Counted from the stretch's first letter, positions 43,802 through 57,224 are shown. The stretch is DNA of 64,000 nt from Boesenbergia rotunda (GCA_024364735.1 JAGFNQ010005268.1:170701-234700); one strand, 5' to 3'. Made by a program: numbers and translations. Notes: generated by a model from the letters alone, not told the origin.

Positions 43802-46800
43802 ATGGTCGACTGGATTCAGGGGCTTGTGGAACAGGCATAGAAGGAAGATTCTGGTTTCTCTCGGTATTGTCGGTGGCGGATATTTCCTCTACAAGCTCTA
43901 CGAGAGTCAGGCCAGGAGATTTTCTGATTCCGAGCAGCAGCTCGAAGGCGCTCGACAAGTCGATGAACTTATTAAGAATCAGTAAATTAACTCCCCTTTC
44001 TTCTCCCTTATTATAGATTTCTACTATTTCTACTTGGATGATTGATTAACGTTGTTGTCGTCTGCGTGGGCAGATTGCAAGTGCATTTTGAGAACATCCA
44101 GAGGATTTCTGACACGACCACACTACCATATGCGATGCACTGCCTGCAGTCTAGTGTGTCTGAGAATTTGGACCTCTCGCCCCTGACAGAGAAGCTTATT
44201 CATGGGAAGGGACAGCCAAGTTCACTTCCTCTCAAGGAGAAGCTCGAGCTATGGGAAAGGCTTAAAATTCTAAGTATGCCGCAGTTTCTTTTTGCAAAAA
44301 TGTGTCTGCTCAATCATGAGGATGTTTATAATCCTTCTTATGTCACCTGTTGGAGCTTTGTCTCCGAAGAAAGATGGTCGTATTTCACCAAGCAATTATT
44401 TGTTTTTTTTTTAAATTTCCTTCCAGGTTTCACAAGGGCAGCAGCTTCTTTGTGGTCAATGACTTTGCTCTGTTTATATGTCAGAGTTCAAGTTAACATA
44501 TTAGGGAGACAACTGTATCTAGATATTGCCCGTGACATTGAGGATTCTCAGCCTCTGGTAAGTATAATCTCAGTGGCTCAATGCACAATTTGCAGAAGCC
44601 TGTATGATGTATTACTAGATCTTACTTATTCAGATGTGTGGAACATTATAACTTGTATATTTGTACTATTAATTAATGACATTGTTTTTCCTTAATGATC
44701 TTTGTTTATTGGATTGTTTATCAAATAACCTAACTCAGTTTCTCTCACATAATTTACATATGATATTGCGTCAATTGATGGGAGTGTATATTGGTTAAAT
44801 TATAAACGTGAATTGTGAAGGAAAAAAAATAACCTAAAGGTTTTAAGTTAGTTAAAAGTCTAATATATGAAATATAATTTTTATTGATAAGGGAAAAAAT
44901 CAAGGTAAATATTTTAAGTGAATGGACATGAAATCCTTGTATTCAGTATAAAAGGAATATTGATGAAGAGATCATTGATTAGATATATCGATTGGATGGA
45001 TGAAACTAAGACACTTGGAGGAACTCTTAGAAGTTTGTGTGATTGTCATTGATCCATTAGGCTATAAGAAAAGGTTATGATGTTGTGGAATGATTTTTCC
45101 ATACTTTATAAATTACAGGATTGGACTCTTAGAAATCGACACTAAGAAAAAGTTAATGTTGCATAGGAGATTGTTTAGATGAACATGTGGAGTTACTAAG
45201 ATAAAACAACAAATGCTAATATCTATTATCTACAAGTGTATAACACTGTAAAAATTCAAAATAATGTATAGCTAGCCATGAGTAGGTAAAATTTTGCATT
45301 ATTGCCTTTTACTGGGTTACTGCTTTTCATCTATTTATGATTTTTTTGCTCACTGCGTCACATAACACAACAACAATAACAAGTCATGAGACCCAACTAC
45401 TTACAACTAGATCTTCTCTTGCCGTATCATTGGTAATGTCAAACCCTTAGCCCATGGCTAGGAGTATTCACTCCAATAGAGCAACAATTCCATCAGCATG
45501 GTCCTACCCATATGCTAGATAATGATTGTAACATATCCATAACTAGCACTCACAAGATGCATGAACATCACACACACAAATACAATAGCGAACAATTTAC
45601 TGTAAAGGAAACATATTAAACATTTCAACTATGCAAAAAAGTCTTTAAGACAATAAGGTGAAATACGACAAGTACCATAATTATAAAAAAGCAAAAATGG
45701 ATTTTGGTTGATAAGAAACATGGTGTGTATAAAAATGGAATTGTCAGTAAAATAATAAACAACAAAATAAACATGTAAGAAAGGTAAATTTAAAGCACAA
45801 TCCTATTTTCATCTAACTCAAAGATGCAAGAGCTACAAAATGGTATGCTCATGCGAACACCTCATCACTTGGGTACAAGGCACGTACTCTGTGGAATCTC
45901 ACTGAAGCTGGTGGGCTTAACATTCACAAACCCACATTATCTGCTACACCTAGTAGTTAGGTGTCCCCTAACTATCAGGGTCCGCGATCTTACATAATGA
46001 CATATATAATCACTTGTTGGCAATACAAAATCATCATGGGTCCCAAATATCTTATCAAGACACATGCGATCATAGTCAGGTGTCAACAAAATCTTATTGC
46101 CACAAGCCCCAATTATGTCATCGCCCACTATTTATGCACTAACTCTTACCATGATATAGGTATCTTATTAGCAAGTGCACACCTTCCAATATTATACATA
46201 ATACTCTATCCCAAATTATCTAAGCATGCATCTTAATTAATTAACATGCTAGCATACACAGCAGGAGAATCTGTGTCATGTATGTTCCAAATGATGTAAC
46301 TCTAGCATGTACCATCAAATGATTCCAAGTATGTATCTTCAATTAACTCCAAGCATGTAAGTAATACATGATATATTAGGCAGGCATACTATGAACAAAT
46401 AATCTAATATAATGAAGCAGATAGCCAATCAAGGAAAATAAAAACTAAAGAGGTTTCCCAGTTATAATTTAACCAAGTGCTTGTAGATTCCCTAAACTCA
46501 AGGTTAAACCTTAAGTTGCTAATTGGATTTTTGGTGTGCAAGGGTGTGGCCACGAGGTCTTTTCCTACAACCATTTGCCTTACCAACAACTATTCTCATT
46601 AAATTTTTGTATAAAATTCCTCCTCCACCAAATGGGTACAAGATGCTTATCATCCTCACCACAACACATTTGTCCAATGCATCATACACATAACATCTCT
46701 GATTACTTTGGCTAGCAATCATATCAGCATATCATTAAGTGATAAATGCCTTCCATGACCATCCTCTCGTCTAATAGGATGCTTTCGTGCCTCGCACTTT

Positions 46801-49793
46801 GTTTGATTCCCTAAAGGAAAAAACCCATATTCTAAGGAGAGGATCCTATATCAAACTGAAGTAATGGTATCACCATGACATAGTACCTGCTTTGTTTGAT
46901 TCCCTAACCCCTTGATTTCTGCTTGCTGTTGATGCCTCCCAGCTACTTCCCATTAGCAATTTGGATTGGACAAGGCAAACAAAGGATACAAAAGCATGAC
47001 AGGGGGATGAACCTCTCTACCTTGCTTGAAATCATAAACAAGTCACTGCTGTAACAGTGGGGAATCTTGCTACTTGTTGGAGGAGAAGCGCAATAGGGTA
47101 TGGCTCCTCAAGTGAAAAGAAACAAGGGGTTTTGCCTTGCAAGGGTTTGCAGCTATCTTTGCTGGAAGACAGTGCCTGCTTATGGAGTGCAGGGCCTCAA
47201 CGAGTTCACCACCATTGGATGGGAATATGTCGTTGGTCTGCTCACATGTAGAGGAGGATGGAGTTGCTCACTCAGTGCATGAGGGTTCACAGTGCTCACA
47301 TAAGATGTGGAAGATGTGTGGAAAAGAAGGGTTGAAGGGTCGCTTGTTGCCTAGACTCATAGAGGGAAAGAGTTGCTTATTGCTCACTCTCGCTAAGAAG
47401 AATTGTGTATCTGGTTGCCAGAATCTGATTCTTTTCTTTTTTGGGGTAATCTAGGTATCGAGCTCTCGCTAAGAAGAACTTGTGTGGAGATGAGGTATGA
47501 AAAAGAAAACAAAGTTGACTACTTTACCGTCAACTTACTAATAGAGAGCTGAAATTGCTTTTCTCTTTGTCAAATCAAAGTCCTTAATTGAATTATACAT
47601 ATTTTTTAGAAAATGTTAAATACTGTGCACGGAATCATTTCATTGAGGGTGAAGATACTGTAAAACAACATGTACATTATTTGAATGCTTTCTTTCACTC
47701 ATCTTTATTACAGGATGAGGTTGATTCATTTAAAAGTCATGGGCGACAGGACTTTCTTGCTACTGCAGATTATTTAGCAACTTATGGGATCAATTCACTA
47801 ATAATGAACATGCAGAATGCAGCTAAGGAAGTTCTCAAAGAGTAAGGAGTTAATGCCTCTTAACCTCCACTAATTTGTGTATGAAATGACAGTTAAAATT
47901 TTACGTTGGTTTCTGTTCAATTAATTATCATCAATGTATCTATGCAATGTGATGCGAAGAAATAGTCTAATGCTGCACCATTTTGCACTAAAATATATGT
48001 TATCCTGTTTCGTATATGACTTCAGGCCTGAGAAGCACTATAGTATAATATAGCTGATTTGCATATTTGCTAAGAATATTAAGCACGCTCAGAGGTTTTT
48101 AGCAATACAAAGGTTTTTAGCTAATAATGCTTTTGTGTTTTTGTCATGGTGCATCATGGTCAGCAAGCAGCTTAAGGAGCCTATTAACATGGCGCAATTG
48201 CGTGAAATAATGATCCAAATTCTAGATATGTTCATGAACATTGGCTCATTAAACTATTGGATAAGTTATCTGGTGCCTGAAAATGTTAGCTACTACAAGC
48301 AACAGATAGCCATATCTTCCAATGGATTTGAAGATTCTTCTCTTTTTATGGATGCCACCAAACTGGACCAGCTTTTGTTTGAGACCCGTTCTGTGCTGTC
48401 CAGGTATGCAAATATCTGTAATATACATATACATGTTGCATATATATTTCAAAAATATATGAAAGGACCTATAGTATGCTTTGCAAAGCATGCTGGATGC
48501 TGGAAATGCGAGCTTGATCTTTCTATAATCTTGAAAGACCTTTTGTTGCTCCAGTTATCAACGCAGTCAAGTTTACTAGTAGTTTATATTATATAATAGT
48601 TTGAACTGTCTTTCTGTTAATTTTTCTGGTAGGTGTTCTGGCTATTAACTGAGTTCATTTTCCAAGTTGTTTCATGCGCTAATATTGTTATTCATAGTTT
48701 GAATGTGGGCATTTGACACCTCGCACGATTCCTTTTTCTAGACCCAAGATTCTCAAATTTACTTTTATACATGATAAGCCTAGATTTATTCTGCCATGAT
48801 GTCGGGTCTTACATTTTTTTTTTTTTGGATCTAGATTTGTATAGTTGTAAGAATGCCATGATTATATTATATGTAATCACTAGAATATTGCGCTTGAAAA
48901 TAATTTTTCTTTCAGCAAAATGGATCTTGGATTGGTTAAGAATTCTTGTACTATTTTAAAAGTGGTAGGACCAGCAAAATCTTTACTCCATTCTGAGTAT
49001 GAGGACGCTTTCTTTTTTTTCTCTTTCCATAAAACTTAATTGATTCTAATTTTGTATTCATTTCTCCACCTTTTGAAGCTTATTTCATTAACAGCTTCAA
49101 AGGTTTGAATCTGTCATGTCTTCTGATAGACCCATTATTTTTTTTCCCTAACTACTGTTTTTATAAGGACTTTGCAGAATACGAAACTAATGATTCCTGA
49201 TCTCATTTGTTCCAGTTCTCTATAAAGGAACATGAATTCATTACTTGTGTGGCTACTGAGAAAGACCGATGATGATAGTGAACGTTAGATGTTCTATCTT
49301 TTGTTAGTTGTGCTTACCTTTCCCATCCCATGTGCGCATATTGTATTAATATATGTGCCTGTCCTCGTTAAGGGGCTAACACAACATTTTGATACACCTG
49401 TTTTATCATTTCAAAAGCCAAGCAAAAGTGTTTGACATGTTTTTCATGCGGTGATGTGAAATAATGGTTATTTAGTTATCCATTCGTTCTTCTGATTGTC
49501 TTTGTATTACTTTCTGCAGCCCAGAATTTAGGAAAATCTTGGATATATCTCTGAAAAAGGTGGTCGAGGTTTTGGTCATTGACATTAGCGGCCAAGTTCC
49601 TGGGGCAAGTTCCTTGGGAGTTCCCCTAGCCAAACTATTGCCACAAATCACACGATTAAGCTTGCCTCTACTTGATGAACCCCGAGGCAACAAATTTGTG
49701 CAGGTCATTCAAAGCCTGCCAGAGGTCGAGCTGTTCTACACTCTTCTATATGCAAACATGCCTACCGATTCAAACGGTCTTACTAGTGTGTAA
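43802..49793 (+). CDS. PEX3: Peroxisome biogenesis factor PEX3 (exon 1 frameshift)
   Basis: PEX3 anchors in the peroxisomal membrane and recruits PEX19 carrying new membrane proteins. Six coding exons with GT-AG introns: 43802-43981, 44074-44273, 44427-44557, 47714-47841, 48164-48403, 49520-49793 (TAA). Blocks along the protein include HRRKILVSLG (basic cluster and membrane segment, residues about 11-33), VHFENIQRISDTTTLPYAM, SLYVRVQVNILGR-like LCLYVRVQVNILGRQLYLD, FLATADYLATYGINSLIM, KLDQLLFETRSVL, PLAKLLPQ and a C-terminus with LPEVELFYTLLYANMP. The product would be about 383 residues, normal for plants. Starting at the ATG at 43802, the frame reads MVDWIQG and must shift by one base at the GGGG run 43819-43822 to enter the conserved frame. 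That frame has no in-frame ATG upstream before a TGA, only GTG at 43770. Either the run is miscalled, the gene is damaged, or a 5' exon supplies the start. Confidence 0.95.
44558..47713 (+). other. Large PEX3 intron 3 (3.2 kb)
   Basis: Much longer than its neighbours, so it probably holds insertions. At 45363-45480 an ACAACAACAATAACAA start followed by GACCCAACTACTTACAACT resembles the tail of a plant SINE. The words TTTGTTTGATTCCCTAA occur twice (near 46800 and 46890). At 46950-47470 there is a segment of higher GC content with no clear protein. No antisense gene recognised. Confidence 0.5.
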
Positions 49794-52569
49794 AAGTTGC
49801 GCTCCTGCATACACAATTGTGACAATCACAGTATGTGAAAGAGAGTCTTCAGATGCTATCAAATTGTAAGTTCGTGCACTCTTGATTATTCTTCATCAAA
49901 GGTTTCTCTTCGATGTATTTTCTTTATCTCTAGGAAGAATGTCTCTCACTAAGCTTGATAAACACATGCATGTATTCCATGCTGTATTTCCCCCCTGCAT
50001 ATACAGTAACTGTTCTGAATCCTGTTTATCCTTAAAATTGATGACATTGTGACGATTGCATACTCGGCATCGGAATCAAAATGATCAGATCATAGGAATT
50101 GCTTGTTTTCAATAGATATTGACTTGTTTCAATAAAGCTGCTTCTTATTTTGGTGAACCTGTAGGATCATAACATGCTCTTGATAATTAACCTTCTTCCT
50201 GTATCAGCTCAAATTATGTACTTTTCTTTCCATCAATGAGAATGATTTATCATTAAAAGGTAGATTAAACAAATTATACACTTAGTTTCTCTTCTTACTG
50301 CGTTTGCAACACATTGTACTCTCCTGTCAGCCTCAGAGATATTGCTAATCTTGTCTTCATCGATACTAGCAAGAAGAAGCAAAAGTTGTATATGTACAAA
50401 CTTACAAGGCATCAATCATGTGGGAAATGACCTCAAAGTTTGTGCACATACTGAATCGACTCCTGACCAGTTGTTCAGTTACATCAAACAAAATCACTGT
50501 TGCATTCAATATTTCCACAGATCTGATGCCATCTTGATGCCAAATCTCTTACTGACGACTTGTCATTTTCAATGATGCCTTGCAGGCCTTATCGTTGGGT
50601 TACACCATGCATTCAATTACTTTACCTTCTTCTTCCCGCTTTACAATCGTGAACTGTTCCAGACAAAGCAACTTTGCAAGCAAATCTCTCGTAATCATGG
50701 ATTTGGAGGTCTAATGAATTCATTCATTGGCATCATACATGTGTTTCAATACAGGTTCGTCCGTCAAATAATAAATGCCTATCAATGTGCTCTGCTCATG
50801 GAGGTTCAAGAACTGTCTTGCAGAAATTCATTCATGTCTAAACTATTTATAGTGATGTATTTTATTTTTCAAATTAAATATATTTTACTTTGTTCGACTT
50901 GACAAATATTTCCCATAAACTGACTGGATGGCTATTGAAAGTCAACTAGATAATCTAATCAAATTATATATATAAATTCTACCTAATGGACCATGAATAG
51001 TCATATATATAATGAAGTGTAGACACAGCATGGCAGAATCTAAGGTATGATTGGACGAATAATTGTGAGCGAGGGAGGCGTGGGACCCTGCTGAGTCAGC
51101 AAGGATGGGGAATCTGACACAAAGGTACACTTGCACGTGATGGTCACCTGTAATAATTAATAATTCTGCTATTTCCATTTCTTTTCTTTTATCCTCATTA
51201 CATCAGAATTTTTATTTTTTTTTCATTAAAAACATCAACAACAATTACAATAAGGGTAAATTTTCATAAACTCCCCACAAATTAAGTCAACTTTGCATAT
51301 AATTCTCACACAAATTTTTCTTTGCATGCAGTCCCTATGAGATTGACAAGACAGTTTGATGAGTATTATTTGAAGAAAGTTGAGTATAAAAGTTAGAAAA
51401 TCGAGTATGTAAGATTGTATCCACCACATCAATAATCTATGTACTCAATTTTCACTCTTTTATACTCAATTTATCAGGGAGTAAATACAAAGAAAAATTA
51501 AGGAGTGCATACAAAGATCAAAGGGCTATTGGGGAGGTTTCTACAATTTATCATTTACCGTTACAATAACTCCTCTTCGGATAATTTTTTTTTTTTAAAT
51601 TATGAATTTTTTAATTTGGTCGCGGGCTCATGGTGGCTTGGCTGTGAGCTCGTGAGGAGGCCACAGGCTCGTTTGGTCGAGTAAACTTGACCTTCGAGAG
51701 GCTATTAGTTTCTTTAACATCTGTCAAGCTTTTTTCATACACAATTTTCATATTTAGCATGTTTTTAGTCCGTTAAACGGTCCCATTGACATAAGAATAT
51801 TAGGATATTTATTTTGATGATTGATAAAATTTTTTTAATGGAATCGAATAAATTGAATATTTGATTAAAAAATTGAAGTTGGGTCGATATCAGCTTACTT
51901 TTACACTAAAACTGATAGCTTTTTGCATTACAATTTCTAATAAAAACTAATTTTATTAGATAATTAAATTAGAGAAAATGACATGCCATAATTGGCATGA
52001 CCATTTATTGCAATCTTTATTTTTGTCAATTTGTACAATTATCAGCACCGTTATTATTTATTAGCTGAAAAATTAAAATATTATATACAAGAAGATGACC
52101 ATAATCTAAAAGGAGACTGAAAATTAAGTACTTTCCGGTTAAAAAAATCAAAAAGAAGAGACACATATAATATAATAAATTAAATATACCTTAATTATAA
52201 TTATATAATAATCGTAATCAAAATTAATATAATCTTTTAAGCACATATATAAGCTGGATTAGGCAGCTAATTAAAAGTTGAAACGAGGGAGTGATATACA
52301 AAAGTAGGTTATAATTGACATTAAATATTTAAGAGTAAATTAAAAGGTCAAGATTTATTAATTAATTGAAGTTAGATTCAAAATGCCTGAGAAATTGAAA
52401 TGGATTGAAAGATCATAATATTAGTTCATAAGATTAAATTTTAACGAAGTTAAATGTCTGATCAAATTAGTAATCTAATTTTTATGATCCACCTTTTCGT
52501 GTTTATTTTATTCTGAAACGACTGATTGACGAAGGCAAATCATACTTTACTTCCCCTTCCTCCCTTCGA
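49794..52569. other. Spacer between PEX3 and HIPP genes
   Basis: PEX3 3' untranslated region and intergenic DNA. Around 50230-50760 the minus strand has short exon-like open pieces, but none could be assigned. A MITE-like inverted repeat lies at 51254-51560. 51590-52500 is AT-rich and shows no gene. Confidence 0.5.
51254..51560. mobile_element. Possible MITE with imperfect inverted ends
   Basis: GGGTAAATTTTCATAAACTCCCC at the left (written in part: GGGTAAATTTTC then AAACTCCCC) and the complement of GGTAAATGATAAATTG plus AAACCTCCCC at the right form imperfect inverted ends about 300 bases apart, with TTTTTCTTTG repeated inside. No coding. Confidence 0.4.
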
Positions 52570-53953
52570 TTACATCACGGAGCAAGCATTTGGATTCTCG
52601 TCGCTAAACATTTGAGGGTACGAGGTATAGTACCCGCCGGCCGGATACGTCGGATGGTACTGGTAGAACTCGTTTATCGTCACCAGTTCCACCGCCTTGG
52701 GAGGCGGCGCCGCCCCTTCCTCTGCAGCTCCGCCGGCTCCCTTCGCATCCTTTTCGTTTGCGCCTGCTGCTTCGACCCCACCATCTTTCCCCTCTTTCTT
52801 CTCGGCATTGCCAGCCATCTTCTCCTTGCCTCCGGTCTTTCCTTCCCCTGCCGCCGGCGGCGCCGCCTCCGCCTTCTTCTCCGCCTGTTCTTGCTTCGCC
52901 ACCACCGCGTGCTTGCCGGTCCACTTGTAGACGTACTCCGCCAGCTTCTCCGGGTCGAAGACTCCCTTCACGGTTACTTGGGACCCTTTCAGATTCGGCT
53001 CCGCCGTTTCGACCCCTGCTCAAAGTTTGAATCTTTAGACGACGTCGACGAAAAAGGAGGAATATTTGGCGGCGATCTCAAAGTCGAAGAACAGGAGAGG
53101 AGACAGAGAAAGCAGGGGAACCTGTCATCCTTCGTATTCTCTTCTTGATCTTTTGTGCGCAGGCGTCGCAGTGCATGTGGACTTTGAGCACCACTTCGAC
53201 CACTTCCGGCTGCCGGAGGAGGAGGAGGAGGAGGAGGAGGAGGAGAAAAGGATTAGAAACGAGATGAGGTTCAGAGATAGCGAAAGATTTTGAAAAAGTA
53301 GTAGTAGACCTCTTGCTTCGTCTCCGCCTCCTTTGGCTTTTCCTCTTCCTCTTTCTTCTCCGGCTTCGCCAGCGGCGGCGGAAGCGGTGTCAGCAGCTCC
53401 ACCTTCCTCCCGGTCTTCTTCTGAACTCTCTGCACCGCCTTCATGGGGTCCTCCGCCACCTTCTTTCCCTTCACCACCACCTTGTGGGTTCTGCAGTCCG
53501 TCTTCACATCCTCTACCCCTGTGGAAAAAATAAATAAATAAATTAGGCACGATCTTGGCAGCTCCGAAGCCGGCCACGACCCTCATTACCGTCGAATCCT
53601 TTCAAGCTGCGCTTCACCTTCCTCGCGCACCCCTCGCAGTGCATAAACACGCGCATCTCGATCTCCTCCGGCGGTGGAGGCTGTGCCGCCGCCGCCGCCT
53701 CTGCTTTCTTTTCTCCCCCGCCCCCTTCCTTCTTCTTTTCTCCCTCGCCACCGCCGCCGTCCTTCTTCCCTTCCTCCGCCTTGCCCTCTTGCTCCTTCTT
53801 CTCCTCCTTCGCCTTCGCCTTCTCCTCCAAACCCGCCGCCGCCTTTTTCTCCTCCTGCTATCAAAGCAGCCGTTCGTCGTTAAGCCCAAATCTCCAAAAC
53901 AAACACACCGTGTAACAAAAAACAAAAAGGAACCGACTTTCTACCTCTCCCAT
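52570..53953 (-). CDS. Heavy metal-associated isoprenylated plant protein (HIPP), two HMA domains
   Basis: A plant-specific metallochaperone-like protein, expected to bind soft metal ions through CxxC and to sit at membranes via a farnesyl group. Five exons on the minus strand: 53953-53945 (MGE), 53854-53590, 53518-53310, 53209-53122, 53015-52570 (TAA), giving 338 residues. An acidic-lysine-rich N-terminus is followed by HMA domain 1 (about 69-133, MHCEGC at 74-79), a Pro/Glu/Lys linker, HMA domain 2 (about 166-230, MHCDAC at 173-178), a low-complexity Ala/Gly/Glu linker, a Tyr/Pro-rich stretch, and the C-terminus MFSDENPNACSVM, ending in the CaaX box CSVM. Layout and tail match the HIPP5-7 type. 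Phases and frames join without breaks. The donor after exon 3 (GAG|GTCTAC) is weak and the 9-nt first coding exon is inferred from MGE|GTAGAA. Confidence 0.94.
53212..53247. repeat. (GGA)n microsatellite in HIPP intron 3
   Basis: About eleven GGA/GAG units on the plus strand, i.e. a pyrimidine-rich CTC run on the transcribed sense strand directly before the exon 4 acceptor, where it serves as an extended polypyrimidine tract. Confidence 0.9.
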
Positions 53954-55694
53954 CCCTTCCGCCTCGCGCAGCCGCCGCTCGGATCTCAACGCCGACGATG
54001 GAAAGCGATGCCAAAGCGTCACTTACTTTCCCACAGCATGAATCTCAATCCAAGCGCCTCTTTCCCCCTCGCTGCTCCGGTGCTCCCTCTGTCACTGTGC
54101 AGCGACTCAGTGCGTCTTATGCAGGAAGTGGGCCGCCAAGCAGGCAGCGAGCGTGGCAACAAGGGAGAGAGGGAGGCACGTGCCGGCGCTACGTGCGATA
54201 CGGATCGACAACACGCATCGGTAGTAGGGACTCCCGCACCCATAACTTTACGGTGGTGGCGGTTCGAATGAATGAAAACAATCCCATCATCCATTCACCT
54301 GCGTTTTTCGTTATTCCTGTTCTTACTTTTAAATTTTACAGGTTATTAATATATAAATATTAATATTTTAAAATTTAAATTTAATAAAATCTGTATCTCC
54401 CTCTTTCGCATATGTTAATTATAACATTAGAATTAATAAACTAACTCCACCGTTTATAATTGTTTTCAGTTTTCGCATTTAAAAATTCCTGCAAATGGCC
54501 GTAGTATAAACAATGCTAACGATAGTCGCCCTAACATTAGACTTAATCTTATAATTATTATTTTTTATAACATAAATAAAAATTCAAATTTAATAAAAAA
54601 AATAATTATAAAAAATATAATTTAGAATGTAATAAATAAGAAAGAATATAATTAGGATTAGATACTTTTAATAATAATGATATTAAAAATTATAAAAAAA
54701 TTTATAATAGATTTATATATTTTTATAAGTTAAAAAAATAATTTAATATAACAATAAATAAGAGAGAATATAATTTAATATGAAAATAATAGAAAATAAT
54801 ATAATTTAAAGGGAAATAAATAAGAAAGGTTAAAATTAGAAAAGAATATTAAATTAAAATTTTTAATTTTTTAATTATTTTTTTATCGGTCAAATTTTGA
54901 TTATTTAGTATTATTTATTCTAAAATGATCTTTTTAAATCGTCCACTATTACTAAAAGATAGATAAAGTAAAATATGAAAGCGACAAATATTTGATTTCG
55001 ATGTACAAAGATAATAAATTTTTTTTATCGAATTTTGATTCTCAACTTATTATTATTTTATTCTAAATATTTACCACTAAACTATGTACGGATGAATGAT
55101 TTTCTAAACAATGAGTGTGGCTCTGCAAACCATTTCCTGGTCGAATCGATCGCTTGTGTAGTAATTTGGATCAATTGGTCTTCCATGTGTTAAATGCCAA
55201 TGTTTGTGCCGACCCTCTCAGGCATGCAGTCCCTTGCTATTTGTGTCTGCTGTCGGTTATTTATTTATTTGTTTGTTTGTTTTTATAATTTAGATATATA
55301 TTTTTGACCAACACAATTTATTTCTGAAGGTGAACGATCCTCCTCTTGGTTCACCTGCTAGATAAGTTCAAAAAATAGTCATGATAATGTGCATAGTATA
55401 AAGCCGACCTCCAAAACCCTTCTCCACCATAGAATTGTATATGTTTGTTAATTATGCAATTGAGTTGTGCACTGGCTAGTTCGTCCATTAGATAAATTCG
55501 GAAGTATTCATGATGATATGCTTAGCAACCAACCTCCACAACCCTCCTCCATTTTGATTATGTAATCAAATTGTGCATTAACTTATAACCGCTCTATTAA
55601 TTAATAGTCTTCTTCTATGTCCCAATTAAGTATTGAAATATGGTACTCCATGAATCCATGAAATTTCTTATCCATTGCATCAATACCTAGTATG

Positions 55695-55726
<32 letters not shown>

Positions 55727-56089
55727 CGCGCGCGCTCTCACTCATATTGTGAGTCATTTCAATGGGTGAAATGATTTTTTTTTTCATGATCATTTTTTTT
55801 ATTTATAATTCATTCAAACCCCTTTTTTACCATTAGCAACCGTTTGTTTCAGTTGGTTAACATGAGAAATTCGGATAACTGCTTCAAATATAGTATCAGG
55901 GGAGCATAACGTGTAGAACTTCAATATCCAGAACCCTCCTTTACCCGAGAAATGGATCAAGTCATCCCCTCCTTTACACAAGAAAAACAACATTTTTATT
56001 TTACATGTTCTAACCATTAATTTCTAAATTTTTATAATAAATTAGATAGTTAACTATACTAAGTTACCTATACATGACTAATTTTAAAG
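53954..56089. other. HIPP promoter side and AT-rich intergenic DNA
   Basis: 53954-54300 is GC-rich 5' untranslated and promoter DNA of the HIPP gene. 54300-55080 is strongly AT-rich with nothing recognised. A mixed TG/TA/CG dinucleotide microsatellite lies at 55688-55735. Open pieces at 55814-56017 (minus) are unidentified. Confidence 0.55.
55688..55735. repeat. Compound (TG)n(TA)n(CG)n microsatellite
   Basis: TATGTGTGTGTGTCTATATA continues as a TA run and then CGCGCGC. Confidence 0.9.
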
Positions 56090-56229
56090 AGTAATGATAT
56101 GTTCAAGAAAAATCTTAAAAAATATCGTCGTAGTCAACATATACATGTTCGATTATCATCCGAACACCATCGACGGTCTCCGACCGCTATTCCAAAACAA
56201 ACTATATATAGGGGCATGATGAATCTATT
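56090..56229. mobile_element. MITE remnant related to 43139-43370
   Basis: The complement of this stretch contains GTCGATGGTGTTCGGATGAT and GCGGTCGGAGACC, matching the interior of the intact MITE. Its right part is replaced by the family-A LTR at 56230. Confidence 0.6.
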
Positions 56230-57210
56230 TGAGCAATCGATGGTCCGGAGTGACTATGTGTTTTGATGTTTGGACAAATAGTTTAAGTTAGGTTTACCAT
56301 TGTATTTGATATGTGTATGTGAGTGTGCATGTTTGCAGGATACACATAGGCTTAACTAGATGGCTTTGGGTCCGTTGAACGATGGCATGAGGAGACAAGT
56401 CGTGGGCTTGTATGCATCTGAGGGACCGTGGACAAAGCAGGAACGATGAGCCGAGGTAAGCACATTTCGAGACATACGCGAAGGATGACATGAGGATGAG
56501 CCATGGTCTCGTATACATCCGAGGGACGAGAGTCAAAGTCGAAGAAGACTTGAAGGTAACAGGTCGAGGTTGCTAGGTGAAGAGTCAGCTGAGTTGTGAG
56601 AGTCCGTGTGTTGAGAGAATTGTACTCAGGAAGGAAAACCCTAGGTTTAGGGTTTGGGCAGTCGATTACGGCTTGTAGCAGTCGACTGGTGTAGGGCACA
56701 GAAAGATCAATCGACGGATCCCTGTGCAGTCGACTGGTGCCGGTTGGAATTCGAACGTTGGGTTGCAGCGTTCGGATTCGGTTGGAACCAATCGACTAGT
56801 GTTGGCACCAGTCGACTGGTAACGGCTAGTTCAGCCACGAGCTCTATTTAAGGGAGCTCAGTTTGGCTGGCTAGGGTTGACGAAATTGGCTTTGGTTAAA
56901 GGCCAATTAGTAGTCTTTGTGCTCAGGAGTCTTATATGAGTTGTGGTGAGGTTTCTCCACCCACAAGGAGCTACGCGAGCTAGTCGGAGGTCTTCGGGGA
57001 CTCATCTACTAACGGATCAGGATCGTCTACCTTACGGACAACCGTGGAGTAGGAGTATCATCTCCAAACCACATAAAGGTTTTGTGTTAGCATTGTTTTA
57101 ATTTGTAGTTTGTATTTCCGCTTGCGCACGGTAACACTTGTAGGAAAAAATCGACGCATTGGAGGCAACAGACTATTCACCGACTCTAGCCGATGTACAG
57201 ATCCCTAACA
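56230..57210 (+). mobile_element. Family-A LTR, 5' LTR of element E (981 bp)
   Basis: Starts TGAGCAATCGATGGTCCGG and ends GATCCCTAACA, two bases before a PBS. Parallels 29606-30781 and the complement of 12191-13072, with AGTCGACTGG palindromes at 56658-56820 and TATTTAAGGG near 56847. Confidence 0.88.
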
Positions 57211-57212
57211 AG

Positions 57213-57224
57213 TGGTATCAGAGT
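57213..57224 (+). other. Primer binding site of element E
   Basis: TGGTATCAGAGT, initiator tRNA-Met type, two bases from the LTR. Confidence 0.9.

Noticed and set aside
50233..50415. Minus-strand exon-like frame (SIDEDKISNISEADRRVQCV)
   Set aside because: Looks protein-like but no family, no matching splice sites and no continuing exons were found.
52612..53148. 178-codon plus-strand frame
   Set aside because: Antisense shadow of HIPP exons 4-5 crossing an intron.
53555..54271. Long open frame (238 codons) on the plus strand
   Set aside because: It is antisense to the HIPP exons and consists of Leu/Arg runs produced by the complement of Lys/Glu/Gly-rich codons; no domain.
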